Source of the DNA: Shouchella tritolerans
GTDB lineage: Bacteria > Bacillota > Bacilli > Bacillales > Bacillaceae_D
Length of the DNA stretch: 64,000 nucleotides
Assembly: GCF_025770735.1 (NCBI RefSeq)
Contig: NZ_JAODPB010000001.1
Span: 620,001 to 684,000 of the forward strand
Direction of reading: 5' to 3'
Both the position numbers and the translations under genes were made by a program. The stretch's first letter is position 1. The number at the start of each line of letters is the position of its first letter. Shown here in pieces: positions 8,458 through 17,231 of this stretch. The notes beneath the pieces were generated by a model. It saw only the letters and a program-made list of their open reading frames with translations, was not told where the DNA came from and did not search any database.

Positions 8458-11400
8458 ATGAAGAACAAAGCTACTGCGATATTGCTTATTTTTGTTTTGC
8501 TGGTGCAAACATTTATTGCCCAGTTAGCAGGAGCGGTGCAAGTGTATGCACAAGAGCCGGAGGCCAGCACGTTTGAAGCTTTGGCTAGCCTTGTTGATGA
8601 AAACGGGGAGCCATTAACAGAAGAGGCCACACTAGCAGCGGAAGACCAAGTGCATGTGAAGATTGACTGGTCGTTAACCGGACACACACAACAAGAGACA
8701 TACCACATAAAGTTGCCAGAGCAATGGCAGCCAGACAAGATTGAATGGAAAGAAGAAGGACATGGAGACGAGATGGTTACATACTCGCTAAATGGAACAG
8801 AATTAGCCATGTCTTTCCCTGAGCAAGAGGAAGCTGCACAGGCAAGCGGTACGGTTGAACTTTCTGCTTATTTTTCGCAAGACGCAATCGGTGAAACCGC
8901 CAAAGCCGATCTTGTGTTTCTAGTTGGAGACACAGCACAAGTCATTCCAGTGTCTTTTCAGGTAAAGGAAGAACTTGAACAAGAGCCAGTTCAAGAAGAG
9001 GCGCCAGCGTCCAGCGAAGAGGAACAAGTGAACGAGGAAGGCGACACGCCTGAATCGAAAGAGCAAGCGCCTGAAACTGAAAAAGAAATGGAAACGCCAG
9101 AGGCAGACGAGGAAGAAGTCGCTACTGAAGAAGAGCAAGAAGAAGCAAATAAGGAAGAGCAAGAAGAAGCAAGTAAGGAAGAGCAAGAAGAAGCAAGTAA
9201 GGAAAATAAAGAAGACGCAGAGGCGACTGATCTAGAGGCGGAAGCTGGAGAAGCAGCGGAAGCGAATGTAGTGAGCCAGGCAGTTGTCGGGGAAATCGAG
9301 AAAAATATTATTACGGGCATCGTCCTTAGGGATGGGGACGGCAATTTGATCAACGCTGATGAAAATCCAGGAAACAAGCCAGCGCTCGGTGATGATGTTC
9401 AAATCGAAATCACCTGGGAGCTTCCAAATGGCCATGGCTATGGAAGCGGTTCGACATTTACGTTTTCATTGCCAGACATTTTCCACGTTTATAATGACGT
9501 GAATGGTGAGCTCACATTTGGAGATACGACAATCGGTTCTTTTACGTTAAAGGAAGACGGCACGGTTGTCATGACATTCAACGAACAAATTGAGGAATTA
9601 TCGAATGTCCATGGGCTGCTAAACTTTCGGACGATTATTCGTGAGGACCTTGTAGGCGACGTCGATCGTGAAGTCGTGTTTGACGTCAAAGATGAAGTGG
9701 TGGCCAACATCCCGATTTCGCTCCAACCGAAAGAAGGATCGGACATCGATAAACGGGGACAAGTGAACCGTGCCTACAATGCAACAGAAATTGAGTGGAC
9801 TGTCGATTTTAACAAACAGTTAAAGACGATCAATCAAGCTGTGCTGAAAGATCCGATTCAACTGCACCAAGCATTGAAAAAGGATTCAATTGAAGTCTAT
9901 AAACTTGATGTCCAGCTTGATGGCAGTGTCAAGCAAGGCGAGAGGGTAGATCCGAGCGAGTATACGATCACAGAAGAACCGTTTGAAATTCAGTTTGGCG
10001 ATATTTCTTCTGCTTATCGGGTCGTGTTTTCCACAGAAATTACCGATGAAGACGGCACGAACTATGCCAATAAAGCGACGTTAACAGGCAAGGATAGCGA
10101 GGATCTGTCGGCAGAAGCAAGCGTGACAACAAAGCGCGGCGAAGCGCTAGCAAAGCGCAATGCCCACTATGATCCAGCTACACAAACGATTACGTGGGAA
10201 ATCCACTACAACTACAACGAAAAATCGATTAAACAAGCAGACGCTGTGTTGGTCGATTCGTTTAGCGAGAGCCACGATTTGATTGCCGATTCAATTAAAG
10301 TGGAGCGCATTACCCTTGATGAAAACGGCAACGAAAAAGAAGCAACAAACGCAGATAATTATGAAGTAACGCCAGGGCAACACGGTTTTGAGTTGAAATT
10401 TACGGAAGACATCAACGATGCCTACAAGATTACGTACAAGACGAAAGCGAATGAACGGGTCTTGGAAGACGGCAAGATTGATAACATTGTCAAATCAGGT
10501 GGAAGAGAAGCAAATGGAAGCCAAGGCACGAGCCAGCAAGTGCTTCATAAAGGCCATTCCAACATCAACTATAAAGACAAAACAGTCCAATGGCACATCG
10601 ACTTTAACCGCGATGGGTATGAAATGAAAGACGTGTTCTTTACCGATACGTTTACGAACGGCGGACTAGAGCTAGTAAGAGATTCGTTTAAAGTGTTGCG
10701 GGGAGGGACAGAAGTCGACCCATCGGAATATACGTTGGAACAGACGGATGAAGGCTTTACGCTCCGCTTTCATGAACCGATCTCCGAACCACATCGGATT
10801 GTGTATACAACAAAGTTCCATTATGACGAGCTGAAAGGCGACCAATTCCGAAACCATGTTCATATGAAGTGGACAACGGAAGACGGAAAAACGTGGGAGA
10901 AAGAGGCAGCTTCAGGTTTCAAGCCGGACACATATACAACGAACAACGGCTTTAAAAATGGTTCTTACAATGCAGTGACAAAAGAAATCACGTGGACGGT
11001 CGGCATTAACTACGACTTAAAGAACTTGATGGTGATGAATGTCACAGATTACATCAAAGGAAAGCAAACGCTTGTCGAAGGGTCGATCGAAGTGTATCGA
11101 GCTGAATTGACCGGCGGCAGCAATGGCATTAAAAAAGGCGAGAAACTGGATCCGAGCGAATACGAACTAGAATTGCTTTCCGATGAGAAGCCTGGTTTCC
11201 ATGTAAGTTTTCCAGGAGAACGGGATGAAGCTTATATCATTGAATACAAAACAAGTGTGGAAGGCGAGTTGATCGTCGACCGCTATGACAACACAGCTAC
11301 CCTTAGCAGCGAAGGGCGAGAGCCAGTTGATTTGAACGCCCATGTGACCGTTCAACACGGCGGCAGCTACGTTGAAAAAGCAGGCAAACAAAATGGCAAA

Positions 11401-14400
11401 GTCATTGATTGGAACGTCGCCATTAACGCTGGCCAGTCAAAAGTTTCCGATGCAAAAGTCATTGACCAGCAGCAAGCGAACCAAATCTTGCTTGAAGACT
11501 CATTCCGCCTGTATGCGACCACGGTCAGCAATAATGGGCAGTTTGCAAAAGCGGAAGAACTGGAGCGCGACAAAGATTATACGCTTGAAATCAACACGGC
11601 TGATGACGGATCGCAAACGTTTGTCCTCTCCTTCTTAGAGGATATCAGCAGGCCGTATATCCTCGAATACCAGTCGTATATCAATGCAAGCGATGGCGAG
11701 GAAATCAGCAATACGATTAAATTTGAAGGCAAACAAATCACAACTGAAAGAACAGACTCGAGTGAAACGATCAAAGTCCGTCTCACTGACGGTGGTGGCA
11801 GTGGCTCAGGGGAACGCGGCAGTCTAGAAGTCATCAAAGTCGACGCCAACAGCAAAGAAGTGTTGCCAGGTGCACGCTTTACGCTGTATGACAAAGAAGG
11901 CAAAATTGCCTTGCGGACAGTTGTGACAGATGAAGACGGCAAAGCGATATTCAGGAACTTGCGCTACGACGATTACTTGTTAAAAGAAGACAGCGCCCCT
12001 GACGGCTATGTTGTCGGCATCGATGCTGAAACTGTAAAGGTAGACAGCGAAACGACAACGATCACGGTGGAAAACAAGAAAATCATCCGTGACGTTGCGT
12101 TGACCAAAATCGATGAAGACACAAAACAAGCGCTAGCTGGCGCGGAGTTTGCATTAGAGAAAAAAGCAGGCGACAATTGGGAGCAATTGAAAGAAGGGCT
12201 CGTTACGAACGAAGACGGGCAACTTGTATTAACCGAACTGGAACCTGGCGACTATCGGTTTGTGGAAACAAAAGCGCCTGCCGGTTATGAACTTGACAAT
12301 CAGCCAATCGATTTCACGATTGACGACAAACAGACAGAACGAATCCTTTTAACAAAAGAGAATGTCATCATCAAAGGCAGCGCTGTTTTGAAAAAAGTCG
12401 ATGCAGCCACGGGTGAACCACTTGAAGGAGTGTCCTTTAAGCTCGTTCAAGACGGAAAGACGATTAAAGAGGATCTTGTCAGTGACAAAGATGGCTTCGT
12501 AAAAGTAAGCGGCCTTCGCCCAGGAGCCTATGAACTGATCGAAACAACAGCGTTAGAAAATTATAAGCTAGACCCAACGCCGATTCCGTTTGAAATCGAA
12601 GCGGGCCAAGAGAAAGAACTGTTTATTGGCGAGCAGGAGAACGCCCTTGTCACAGGCGGCATACGTTTGACAAAAGTCGATGCCGATGACAATCGCATTG
12701 CCCTGCAAGGAGCAGTGTTTGCCCTGCTTGATGAAGAAGGCAATGTCTTAAGGGAAGGGCTGGAAACAGATGAATCTGGCCATTTGACGATTGAGCAGCT
12801 TGCTCCTGGCAATTACCAGCTTGTCGAAACGAAAGCGCCTGTTGATTATAAACTCGATGACACGCCAATTCCTTTCACAATCGAGAAAAGCCAACAGGAA
12901 ACCATTCAAGTTGAAAGAAAGGTCGAAAACCACTTACTCACAGGAGCAGTCGAACTGAAAAAACAAGATAGCAAAGACGGCTCAGCTTTAGAAGGAGCAG
13001 AGTTCTCCCTCTATACAGAAGACGGTGAACTTGTGGAAGAAGGCCTCGTTACCGGTGAGGACGGGACAGTGTTTGTCGAAGGCTTGAAGCCAGGCAAGTA
13101 TTACTTTGTCGAGACACAAGCACCTGCCCATTATCAAGCTGACGATACAAAGCGTCCTTTTACAATTGAACGGAGCCAGCTTGAAAAAGTAGAGCTAATC
13201 GTCGAAAACGTGCTCACACCAGGTGCGGCCACGTTAATCAAAGTCGATGAAGACAATGAAAATGTCCGTCTAGAGGGTGCCGTTTATACCCTTGAAGATG
13301 AAGACGGAACGGTCATTGAAGAAGGGTTAACCACGGATGAAGAAGGGCGAATTGTCGTCACTGACTTGCCTCCTGGCGTTTACTATTTTATTGAGACGAA
13401 AGCGCCTGAGCATTATCAGTTAGACAATACGCCAATCAAAGTTGAGATCGAAAAGGGCCAACAAGAGGCGATTCAAGTTAAAGCGGTGAATAAACTCGTC
13501 ACAGGCAGCGTGGTGCTTGAAAAGCATGACAGCGAAAGCGATGCGCTGTTGTTAGAAGGGGCCGAGTTCTCGCTTGTTGACGAAAATGGCAACACGGTCA
13601 AAGAGGGGCTCACAACAGATGCAAGCGGCCGTATTGTCGTTGAAGGATTAAAACCAGGCAAATATGCATTTGTGGAAACAAAAGCGCCTGCCGATTATGA
13701 GCTGGACGAAAAGCCAATTCCGTTCGAAATTGTTCGCAGCCAAAAAGAAGCACTGGTTGTGGAAAAGAGCAACACGTTAATACCAGGTGCCGTTGAATTG
13801 GTGAAAGTCAATCAACACGATACAGCCGAGACATTAGCGGGTGCTGAATTTACGTTGCTTGATGGAGAAGGGAATGTCTTAGAAGAAGGGCTAACCACAG
13901 ACGAAGAAGGCAAGCTGCGCGTTGAACAACTTGCCCCAGGCACGTATCAGTTTATCGAAACGAAAGCGCCACAAGGCTTTGAATTGTCAAGTGAACCGTT
14001 GCCGTTTGTCATTGAACGGAGCCAGCAAGAAACGCTAAAAGTGACTGCGTTCAACAAGTTGGTGCGCGGTGAAATCGAGTTGAGCAAGGTTGACCGTGAC
14101 AATGACACAATCGCTTTAAAAGGGGCCGAGTTTGAACTGCGGACCAAAACAGGCGATGTCGTTGCTTCTGGCACAACCAATGATGCAGGCAAACTTGTCC
14201 TAAGTGACATTTTGCCAGGGGACTATGTGCTTGTCGAAACGAAAGCACCTTTTGGCTATCAACTTGATGCCACACCGATCGATGTAACCGTTGAACGTGA
14301 CCAAAAAACAGCCGTTTCTGTCACAAAAGAAAACACGCTTATTCCTGGTTCGGTCATTGTTGAAAAAGTTGACGCAGCTGACCAACAGTTGTTCTTAGAA

Positions 14401-15222
14401 GGAGCTGTGTTTAGCTTGTTGGATGAAGCGGGGAATGTATTGGAAGAGAACCTTGTTACTGACCAACATGGAAGGCTAGAGATAAACAACCTGCCGCCAG
14501 GGGATTATCAACTTGTGGAAACAAAAGCGCCTGAGCATTATCAGTTAGATGCCACGCCGATTGTGTTCACGATTGAGAAAGGCCAGACTGCTGCTCCAGT
14601 CATAACAGTTGAAAATACGCTCACGCCAGGAAGCGTTGAAATCGTGAAGATTGACAGTAGCGATAGTACGCGTTTGGAAGGGGCCGTCTTTACAGTATTA
14701 ACAGAGGATGGCGACATGGTTGAAGAAGGGCTGACAACCGATGAATCAGGCAGCGTACAGCTTGATGGCTTAGCGCCAGGCATGTACCAGCTTGTTGAAA
14801 CAAAGGCGCCAGCTGACTACCAGCTAAACGACACGCCGATTCCGTTTGAAATTAGCAAGGGCCAAACAGAACGGCTTGTGCTAACAGTTGAAAATACGTT
14901 GATTCCGCCAGGTGAGGAGCCAAAAGAACCACAACCGCCTAGCGAGCCAAAGCAGCCACCGACAGAACCAGGCGATGGCCAAACGCCAACTGATCCACAA
15001 AACAATAACGGCGGCACAGGAACAGGCAAGACAGGGCAACCAAAAGCAGGTGGCGGTGAACCAAGTCCGCTGCTTTCAAAAGGAGCACAGCCTGCTTCAG
15101 GGGGACAATTGCCACAAACAGGCGAAACAGAAATGTTCGTGTTTATGGTTGCCGGATTGTTGCTGATGGCGATTGGCGCTCTTACATTAGTGAACGGACG
15201 TTTAGCAAGGAAAAGGGGATAG
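8458..15222 (+). CDS. Giant LPXTG-anchored adhesin with collagen-binding-like and 11 Cna-B repeat domains
   Basis: 2254 residues from the ATG at 8458 (SD GGGAGGGG). Signal peptide about 1-31, a first ligand-binding-like domain, a very acidic Glu-rich linker (about 175-275) with the tandem unit EEQEEASK, then further Collagen_bind-type domains with recurring units such as RVDPSEYTI and NYNEKSIKQADAVLVDSF (about 280-1115). Then 11 Cna-B/SpaA repeats, each with a K-D start, LxGAxFxL, TDExG, LxPGxY and VETKAP, where Lys and Glu form isopeptide bonds in this family. A Pro-rich wall-spanning segment and LPQTG (about 2218-2222), a hydrophobic stretch and RKRG complete a sortase signal. It is a cell-wall MSCRAMM-like adhesin; the ligand is unknown. 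Its sortase follows after 16 nt. Confidence 0.93.
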   Translation: MKNKATAILLIFVLLVQTFIAQLAGAVQVYAQEPEASTFEALASLVDENGEPLTEEATLAAEDQVHVKIDWSLTGHTQQETYHIKLPEQWQPDKIEWKEEGHGDEMVTYSLNGTELAMSFPEQEEAAQASGTVELSAYFSQDAIGETAKADLVFLVGDTAQVIPVSFQVKEELEQEPVQEEAPASSEEEQVNEEGDTPESKEQAPETEKEMETPEADEEEVATEEEQEEANKEEQEEASKEEQEEASKENKEDAEATDLEAEAGEAAEANVVSQAVVGEIEKNIITGIVLRDGDGNLINADENPGNKPALGDDVQIEITWELPNGHGYGSGSTFTFSLPDIFHVYNDVNGELTFGDTTIGSFTLKEDGTVVMTFNEQIEELSNVHGLLNFRTIIREDLVGDVDREVVFDVKDEVVANIPISLQPKEGSDIDKRGQVNRAYNATEIEWTVDFNKQLKTINQAVLKDPIQLHQALKKDSIEVYKLDVQLDGSVKQGERVDPSEYTITEEPFEIQFGDISSAYRVVFSTEITDEDGTNYANKATLTGKDSEDLSAEASVTTKRGEALAKRNAHYDPATQTITWEIHYNYNEKSIKQADAVLVDSFSESHDLIADSIKVERITLDENGNEKEATNADNYEVTPGQHGFELKFTEDINDAYKITYKTKANERVLEDGKIDNIVKSGGREANGSQGTSQQVLHKGHSNINYKDKTVQWHIDFNRDGYEMKDVFFTDTFTNGGLELVRDSFKVLRGGTEVDPSEYTLEQTDEGFTLRFHEPISEPHRIVYTTKFHYDELKGDQFRNHVHMKWTTEDGKTWEKEAASGFKPDTYTTNNGFKNGSYNAVTKEITWTVGINYDLKNLMVMNVTDYIKGKQTLVEGSIEVYRAELTGGSNGIKKGEKLDPSEYELELLSDEKPGFHVSFPGERDEAYIIEYKTSVEGELIVDRYDNTATLSSEGREPVDLNAHVTVQHGGSYVEKAGKQNGKVIDWNVAINAGQSKVSDAKVIDQQQANQILLEDSFRLYATTVSNNGQFAKAEELERDKDYTLEINTADDGSQTFVLSFLEDISRPYILEYQSYINASDGEEISNTIKFEGKQITTERTDSSETIKVRLTDGGGSGSGERGSLEVIKVDANSKEVLPGARFTLYDKEGKIALRTVVTDEDGKAIFRNLRYDDYLLKEDSAPDGYVVGIDAETVKVDSETTTITVENKKIIRDVALTKIDEDTKQALAGAEFALEKKAGDNWEQLKEGLVTNEDGQLVLTELEPGDYRFVETKAPAGYELDNQPIDFTIDDKQTERILLTKENVIIKGSAVLKKVDAATGEPLEGVSFKLVQDGKTIKEDLVSDKDGFVKVSGLRPGAYELIETTALENYKLDPTPIPFEIEAGQEKELFIGEQENALVTGGIRLTKVDADDNRIALQGAVFALLDEEGNVLREGLETDESGHLTIEQLAPGNYQLVETKAPVDYKLDDTPIPFTIEKSQQETIQVERKVENHLLTGAVELKKQDSKDGSALEGAEFSLYTEDGELVEEGLVTGEDGTVFVEGLKPGKYYFVETQAPAHYQADDTKRPFTIERSQLEKVELIVENVLTPGAATLIKVDEDNENVRLEGAVYTLEDEDGTVIEEGLTTDEEGRIVVTDLPPGVYYFIETKAPEHYQLDNTPIKVEIEKGQQEAIQVKAVNKLVTGSVVLEKHDSESDALLLEGAEFSLVDENGNTVKEGLTTDASGRIVVEGLKPGKYAFVETKAPADYELDEKPIPFEIVRSQKEALVVEKSNTLIPGAVELVKVNQHDTAETLAGAEFTLLDGEGNVLEEGLTTDEEGKLRVEQLAPGTYQFIETKAPQGFELSSEPLPFVIERSQQETLKVTAFNKLVRGEIELSKVDRDNDTIALKGAEFELRTKTGDVVASGTTNDAGKLVLSDILPGDYVLVETKAPFGYQLDATPIDVTVERDQKTAVSVTKENTLIPGSVIVEKVDAADQQLFLEGAVFSLLDEAGNVLEENLVTDQHGRLEINNLPPGDYQLVETKAPEHYQLDATPIVFTIEKGQTAAPVITVENTLTPGSVEIVKIDSSDSTRLEGAVFTVLTEDGDMVEEGLTTDESGSVQLDGLAPGMYQLVETKAPADYQLNDTPIPFEISKGQTERLVLTVENTLIPPGEEPKEPQPPSEPKQPPTEPGDGQTPTDPQNNNGGTGTGKTGQPKAGGGEPSPLLSKGAQPASGGQLPQTGETEMFVFMVAGLLLMAIGALTLVNGRLARKRG
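11815..14901 (+). repeat. Array of 11 Cna-B domains encoded in tandem
   Basis: Eleven units of about 90-95 codons inside the adhesin gene. Each starts with a phrase like TPGSVEIVKIDSSD or TGAVELKKQDSKDG and ends with xPIPFxIExxQ. The nucleotide copies have diverged, so this is an old protein-level repeat rather than a recent expansion. These domains act as rigid stalks that lift the binding region off the wall. Confidence 0.9.
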
Positions 15223-15238
15223 AAAGAAGGGACATTTC

Positions 15239-15853
15239 TTGCGAAAAAGGACATTTATAGGAATGTTGCTCATCATTGCGGGACTGGCGCTTGTTGCCGT
15301 CCCGCTATCACAAGAGTGGCAGCAGGCAAATGGAGTCGCTCAACTAGAAAAAGCGCTGGCTGCTGTCCAAACGGGAGAGACCATTGAAGAGACGGATGGA
15401 GAAGAGACCACTGAAGTGACCGATGATTCACCATCTCCTTGGACAAAAGAACAGTTAGAAGCAGTGATGGAACTAGAAATCCCTGCGATTGACTTAAAGC
15501 AGTATATACTTGACGAAACAACGGATGAAAACTTGGCCTTGACGCTCACGCAAATAAAGCAAGAACAAGTGCCAGGAGAAGGAAACTTTGCTGTCGCTGG
15601 ACATCGTGGCTACCGAGGCGACAGGCATTTCCGGCAATTGCCAAATGTGCAAAAAGGCGATGAAATTCGCCTTCATGCCGATGATGGCAAAACGTATGTT
15701 TATGTGGTCAAGAGCACGGAAATCATTGAACCGACTGACGTAGACGTGTTAGAAGATGGAGAGCAACCGGAAATTACATTAATTACGTGTACGTTATCGG
15801 GCCAGCAGCGTGTGGCGGTGAAAGGCGACTTGATTGATGTGATCGAAGCGTAG
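15239..15853 (+). CDS. srtD: Sortase, probably class D
   Basis: 204 residues with a TTG start (15239-15241) preceded by AGAAGGG. An N-terminal membrane anchor (about 7-24) is followed by an acidic linker and the sortase barrel. Catalytic residues are visible: His122 in AGHRGYRG, Cys184 in LITCTLSG and Arg191 a few residues on. It cleaves LPXTG-type signals between T and G and links the protein to peptidoglycan. It lies 16 nt after the adhesin with its LPQTG signal, in the same direction, so it is most likely the dedicated or housekeeping sortase for that protein. Class D is my judgement from length and the TLITC motif; class assignment needs alignment. Confidence 0.9.
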   Translation: MRKRTFIGMLLIIAGLALVAVPLSQEWQQANGVAQLEKALAAVQTGETIEETDGEETTEVTDDSPSPWTKEQLEAVMELEIPAIDLKQYILDETTDENLALTLTQIKQEQVPGEGNFAVAGHRGYRGDRHFRQLPNVQKGDEIRLHADDGKTYVYVVKSTEIIEPTDVDVLEDGEQPEITLITCTLSGQQRVAVKGDLIDVIEA

Positions 15854-15872
15854 AGAAATAGAGAATCAAACA

Positions 15873-15915
15873 GACGAGCGACGGTTAGTGCCAACCGTCG
15901 CTCGTCTTATTTTTT
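15873..15915. terminator. Strong terminator shared by sortase and a convergent small gene
   Basis: A perfect 14-bp stem, 15873-15886 (GACGAGCGACGGTT) with 15893-15906, then a T-rich run on the plus strand. The stop codon of the convergent 43-residue gene lies directly against the stem, so transcripts from both sides end here. Confidence 0.92.
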
Positions 15916-16038
15916 TAACTCACGTTTAAAATAGCGAACGCCGAGAATAAGAAAATAACCACCAAGCCCAAAGAAGCCGAACAAGAACACGAATGCCAAA
16001 ATCTGATAAAGGGCCGTTCCGATTGAAAATTGATCCAA
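15907..16038 (-). CDS. Small single-pass membrane protein, 43 residues
   Basis: Reading leftward from TTG at 16036-16038, with SD AAGGAAG 7 nt upstream, the frame encodes 43 residues: MDQFSIGTALYQ, one hydrophobic Phe/Gly/Leu-rich helix (about 13-34), and a basic tail RYFKRELKK. The TAA at 15907-15909 touches the shared terminator. This pattern (good SD, one helix, basic C-terminus, own terminator) supports a real gene. Small proteins of this kind are common in Bacillus genomes and mostly have no known role. No partner gene is adjacent on the same strand. Confidence 0.68.
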   Translation of the reverse strand: MDQFSIGTALYQILAFVFLFGFFGLGGYFLILGVRYFKRELKK

Positions 16039-16163
16039 TGGTAAACTTCCTTTCCTGTTATTTTAAGGAGCAGCTAACAGACAGGCGTTGCTCGGAAACG
16101 CGGTAGCCTGCTTATTACTGATAAACGAGCTGTTAAGCGCTTTCTATCCGTACTGAGTGGACA

Positions 16164-16502
16164 TTAATCGCCTTTTTTCTTTTTTAGCCTGCGAAACAAT
16201 TCAAGCTGTTCACCTAAAAATTCTTTTTCTTCCTCATCTAAATTCGTGAACGTATAAGAAGAGCCGTTTTCTTTTACTTTGTCAGACGGAGCGGTTTTGA
16301 TATCCGTTTCTCCAGCAATATACGCAATGGAAACATTATATTTTTCGGCGAGCTGCTTTAATTTGGCAATCGAAGGTTCGTTGCGCCCTTGTTCATAAAA
16401 GCCGTATGCACTTTCCGTAATGCCAAGGAACGAAGCGACTTCTTGTTGCGTTAGCTGGTGTGCTTTTCGCAGCTCTCGTAAGCGGTCATTCAGTTCAGCC
16501 AT
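16164..16502 (-). CDS. XRE-family transcriptional regulator
   Basis: 112 residues from the ATG at 16500-16502 (SD AGGAAGGA). Residues 1-65 are a Cro/C1-type helix-turn-helix: LRELRKAHQLTQQEVASFL, ITESAYGFYEQGRNEPS. The short Lys/Glu-rich C-terminal part has no known sensor domain. A further in-frame ATG 26 codons upstream has no SD and would add a hydrophobic stretch untypical of the family. The element GTTGGGTAAA occurs twice just upstream (16549-16558 and 16620-16629), so autoregulation is likely. It is divergent from the 84-residue orphan gene. Confidence 0.9.
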   Translation of the reverse strand: MAELNDRLRELRKAHQLTQQEVASFLGITESAYGFYEQGRNEPSIAKLKQLAEKYNVSIAYIAGETDIKTAPSDKVKENGSSYTFTNLDEEEKEFLGEQLELFRRLKKKKGD

Positions 16503-16602
16503 AAACAAATCCTTCCTATTTGTTATTGTCACAATTATACAACTAAAAGTTGGGTAAAGGAACAAAACGAACATGAACACTCTGTAAAATTGGGAAAAAT
16601 GC

Positions 16603-16631
16603 TTGACTCCCTAATTTACGTTGGGTAAACT
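16603..16631 (+). promoter_or_regulatory. Promoter TTGACT-17-TAAACT with embedded dyad
   Basis: -35 TTGACT at 16603-16608, 17-nt spacer, -10 TAAACT at 16626-16631. The spacer and -10 contain the dyad TTTAC-GTTGG-GTAAA (16615-16629). A half copy, GTTGGGTAAA, lies at 16549-16558 next to the regulator start. It reads rightward toward the 84-residue gene. The dyad is a candidate operator for the divergent XRE protein. Confidence 0.6.
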
Positions 16632-16791
16632 GACTACAAATGGGAGCGCCTTCCTACATAATCCCATGACTTGCACGGGCTATTGAGGGAAAAGTTCATT
16701 CGGTACGGCTACTGCCGTGTATCCTCTTACCCACTGAAAGGGCGCCTCATTTTGAAAAGACTGATTTTATTGACAAGAAGGAGGTGAAGAA

Positions 16792-17046
16792 GTGGCGGAT
16801 ATTCCCTACAGCGTCTGTTCCTGTTTATACACGGGCATCCGAAAAAGCATTGCTTTTCTGACAATGGAAGCCAATGCCGTGCAAGCATCAAAGGAGTGTG
16901 TATGGAAAAGATATGACGACCGGCTGTATCACGAAGTAAAAGAAGCGTTGCAATGGCACCGCCAACATTGTATGGCTGACACGAGCCATTTAGAAGAAGC
17001 GTTGCGTGTATTTGAAAACGCCTATAACCAAATACGTGATAAATAA
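16792..17046 (+). CDS. Small protein of unknown function, 84 residues
   Basis: GTG start with a very good SD (AAGGAGGTGAAGAA). A Cys-containing N-terminus (VCSCLYTG) is followed by a mostly helical, charged sequence (LYHEVKEALQWHRQHC; LEEALRVFENAYNQIRDK). There is no signal peptide and I recognise no family. It is divergent from the XRE regulator and lies under the promoter with the candidate operator, so it is probably the regulator's target. The 186 nt between this gene and the next show no clear feature. Confidence 0.6.
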   Translation: MADIPYSVCSCLYTGIRKSIAFLTMEANAVQASKECVWKRYDDRLYHEVKEALQWHRQHCMADTSHLEEALRVFENAYNQIRDK

Positions 17047-17231
17047 CATTAGACGTCTTCCTCTGTAAGCAGTGGAAGATGAATGTTCGTTATGTGTACA
17101 ACTATTTATCAATAAAAACGTTTACAATCAATCAACAGCTAGCAAAAGTGGCGATTGCCACAAAAGCCCCACTTCAAGCAATCCGAGTGTAGCAAGCAGT
17201 GGGTCGTTCACTTGTGAAAGAGGGGTTGACT

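Noticed and set aside
8920-15254. Several long open frames on the strand opposite the giant adhesin
   Set aside because: They follow the repeat structure of the adhesin, have no ribosome sites, and are the expected by-product of its Glu/Thr/Lys-rich codons.
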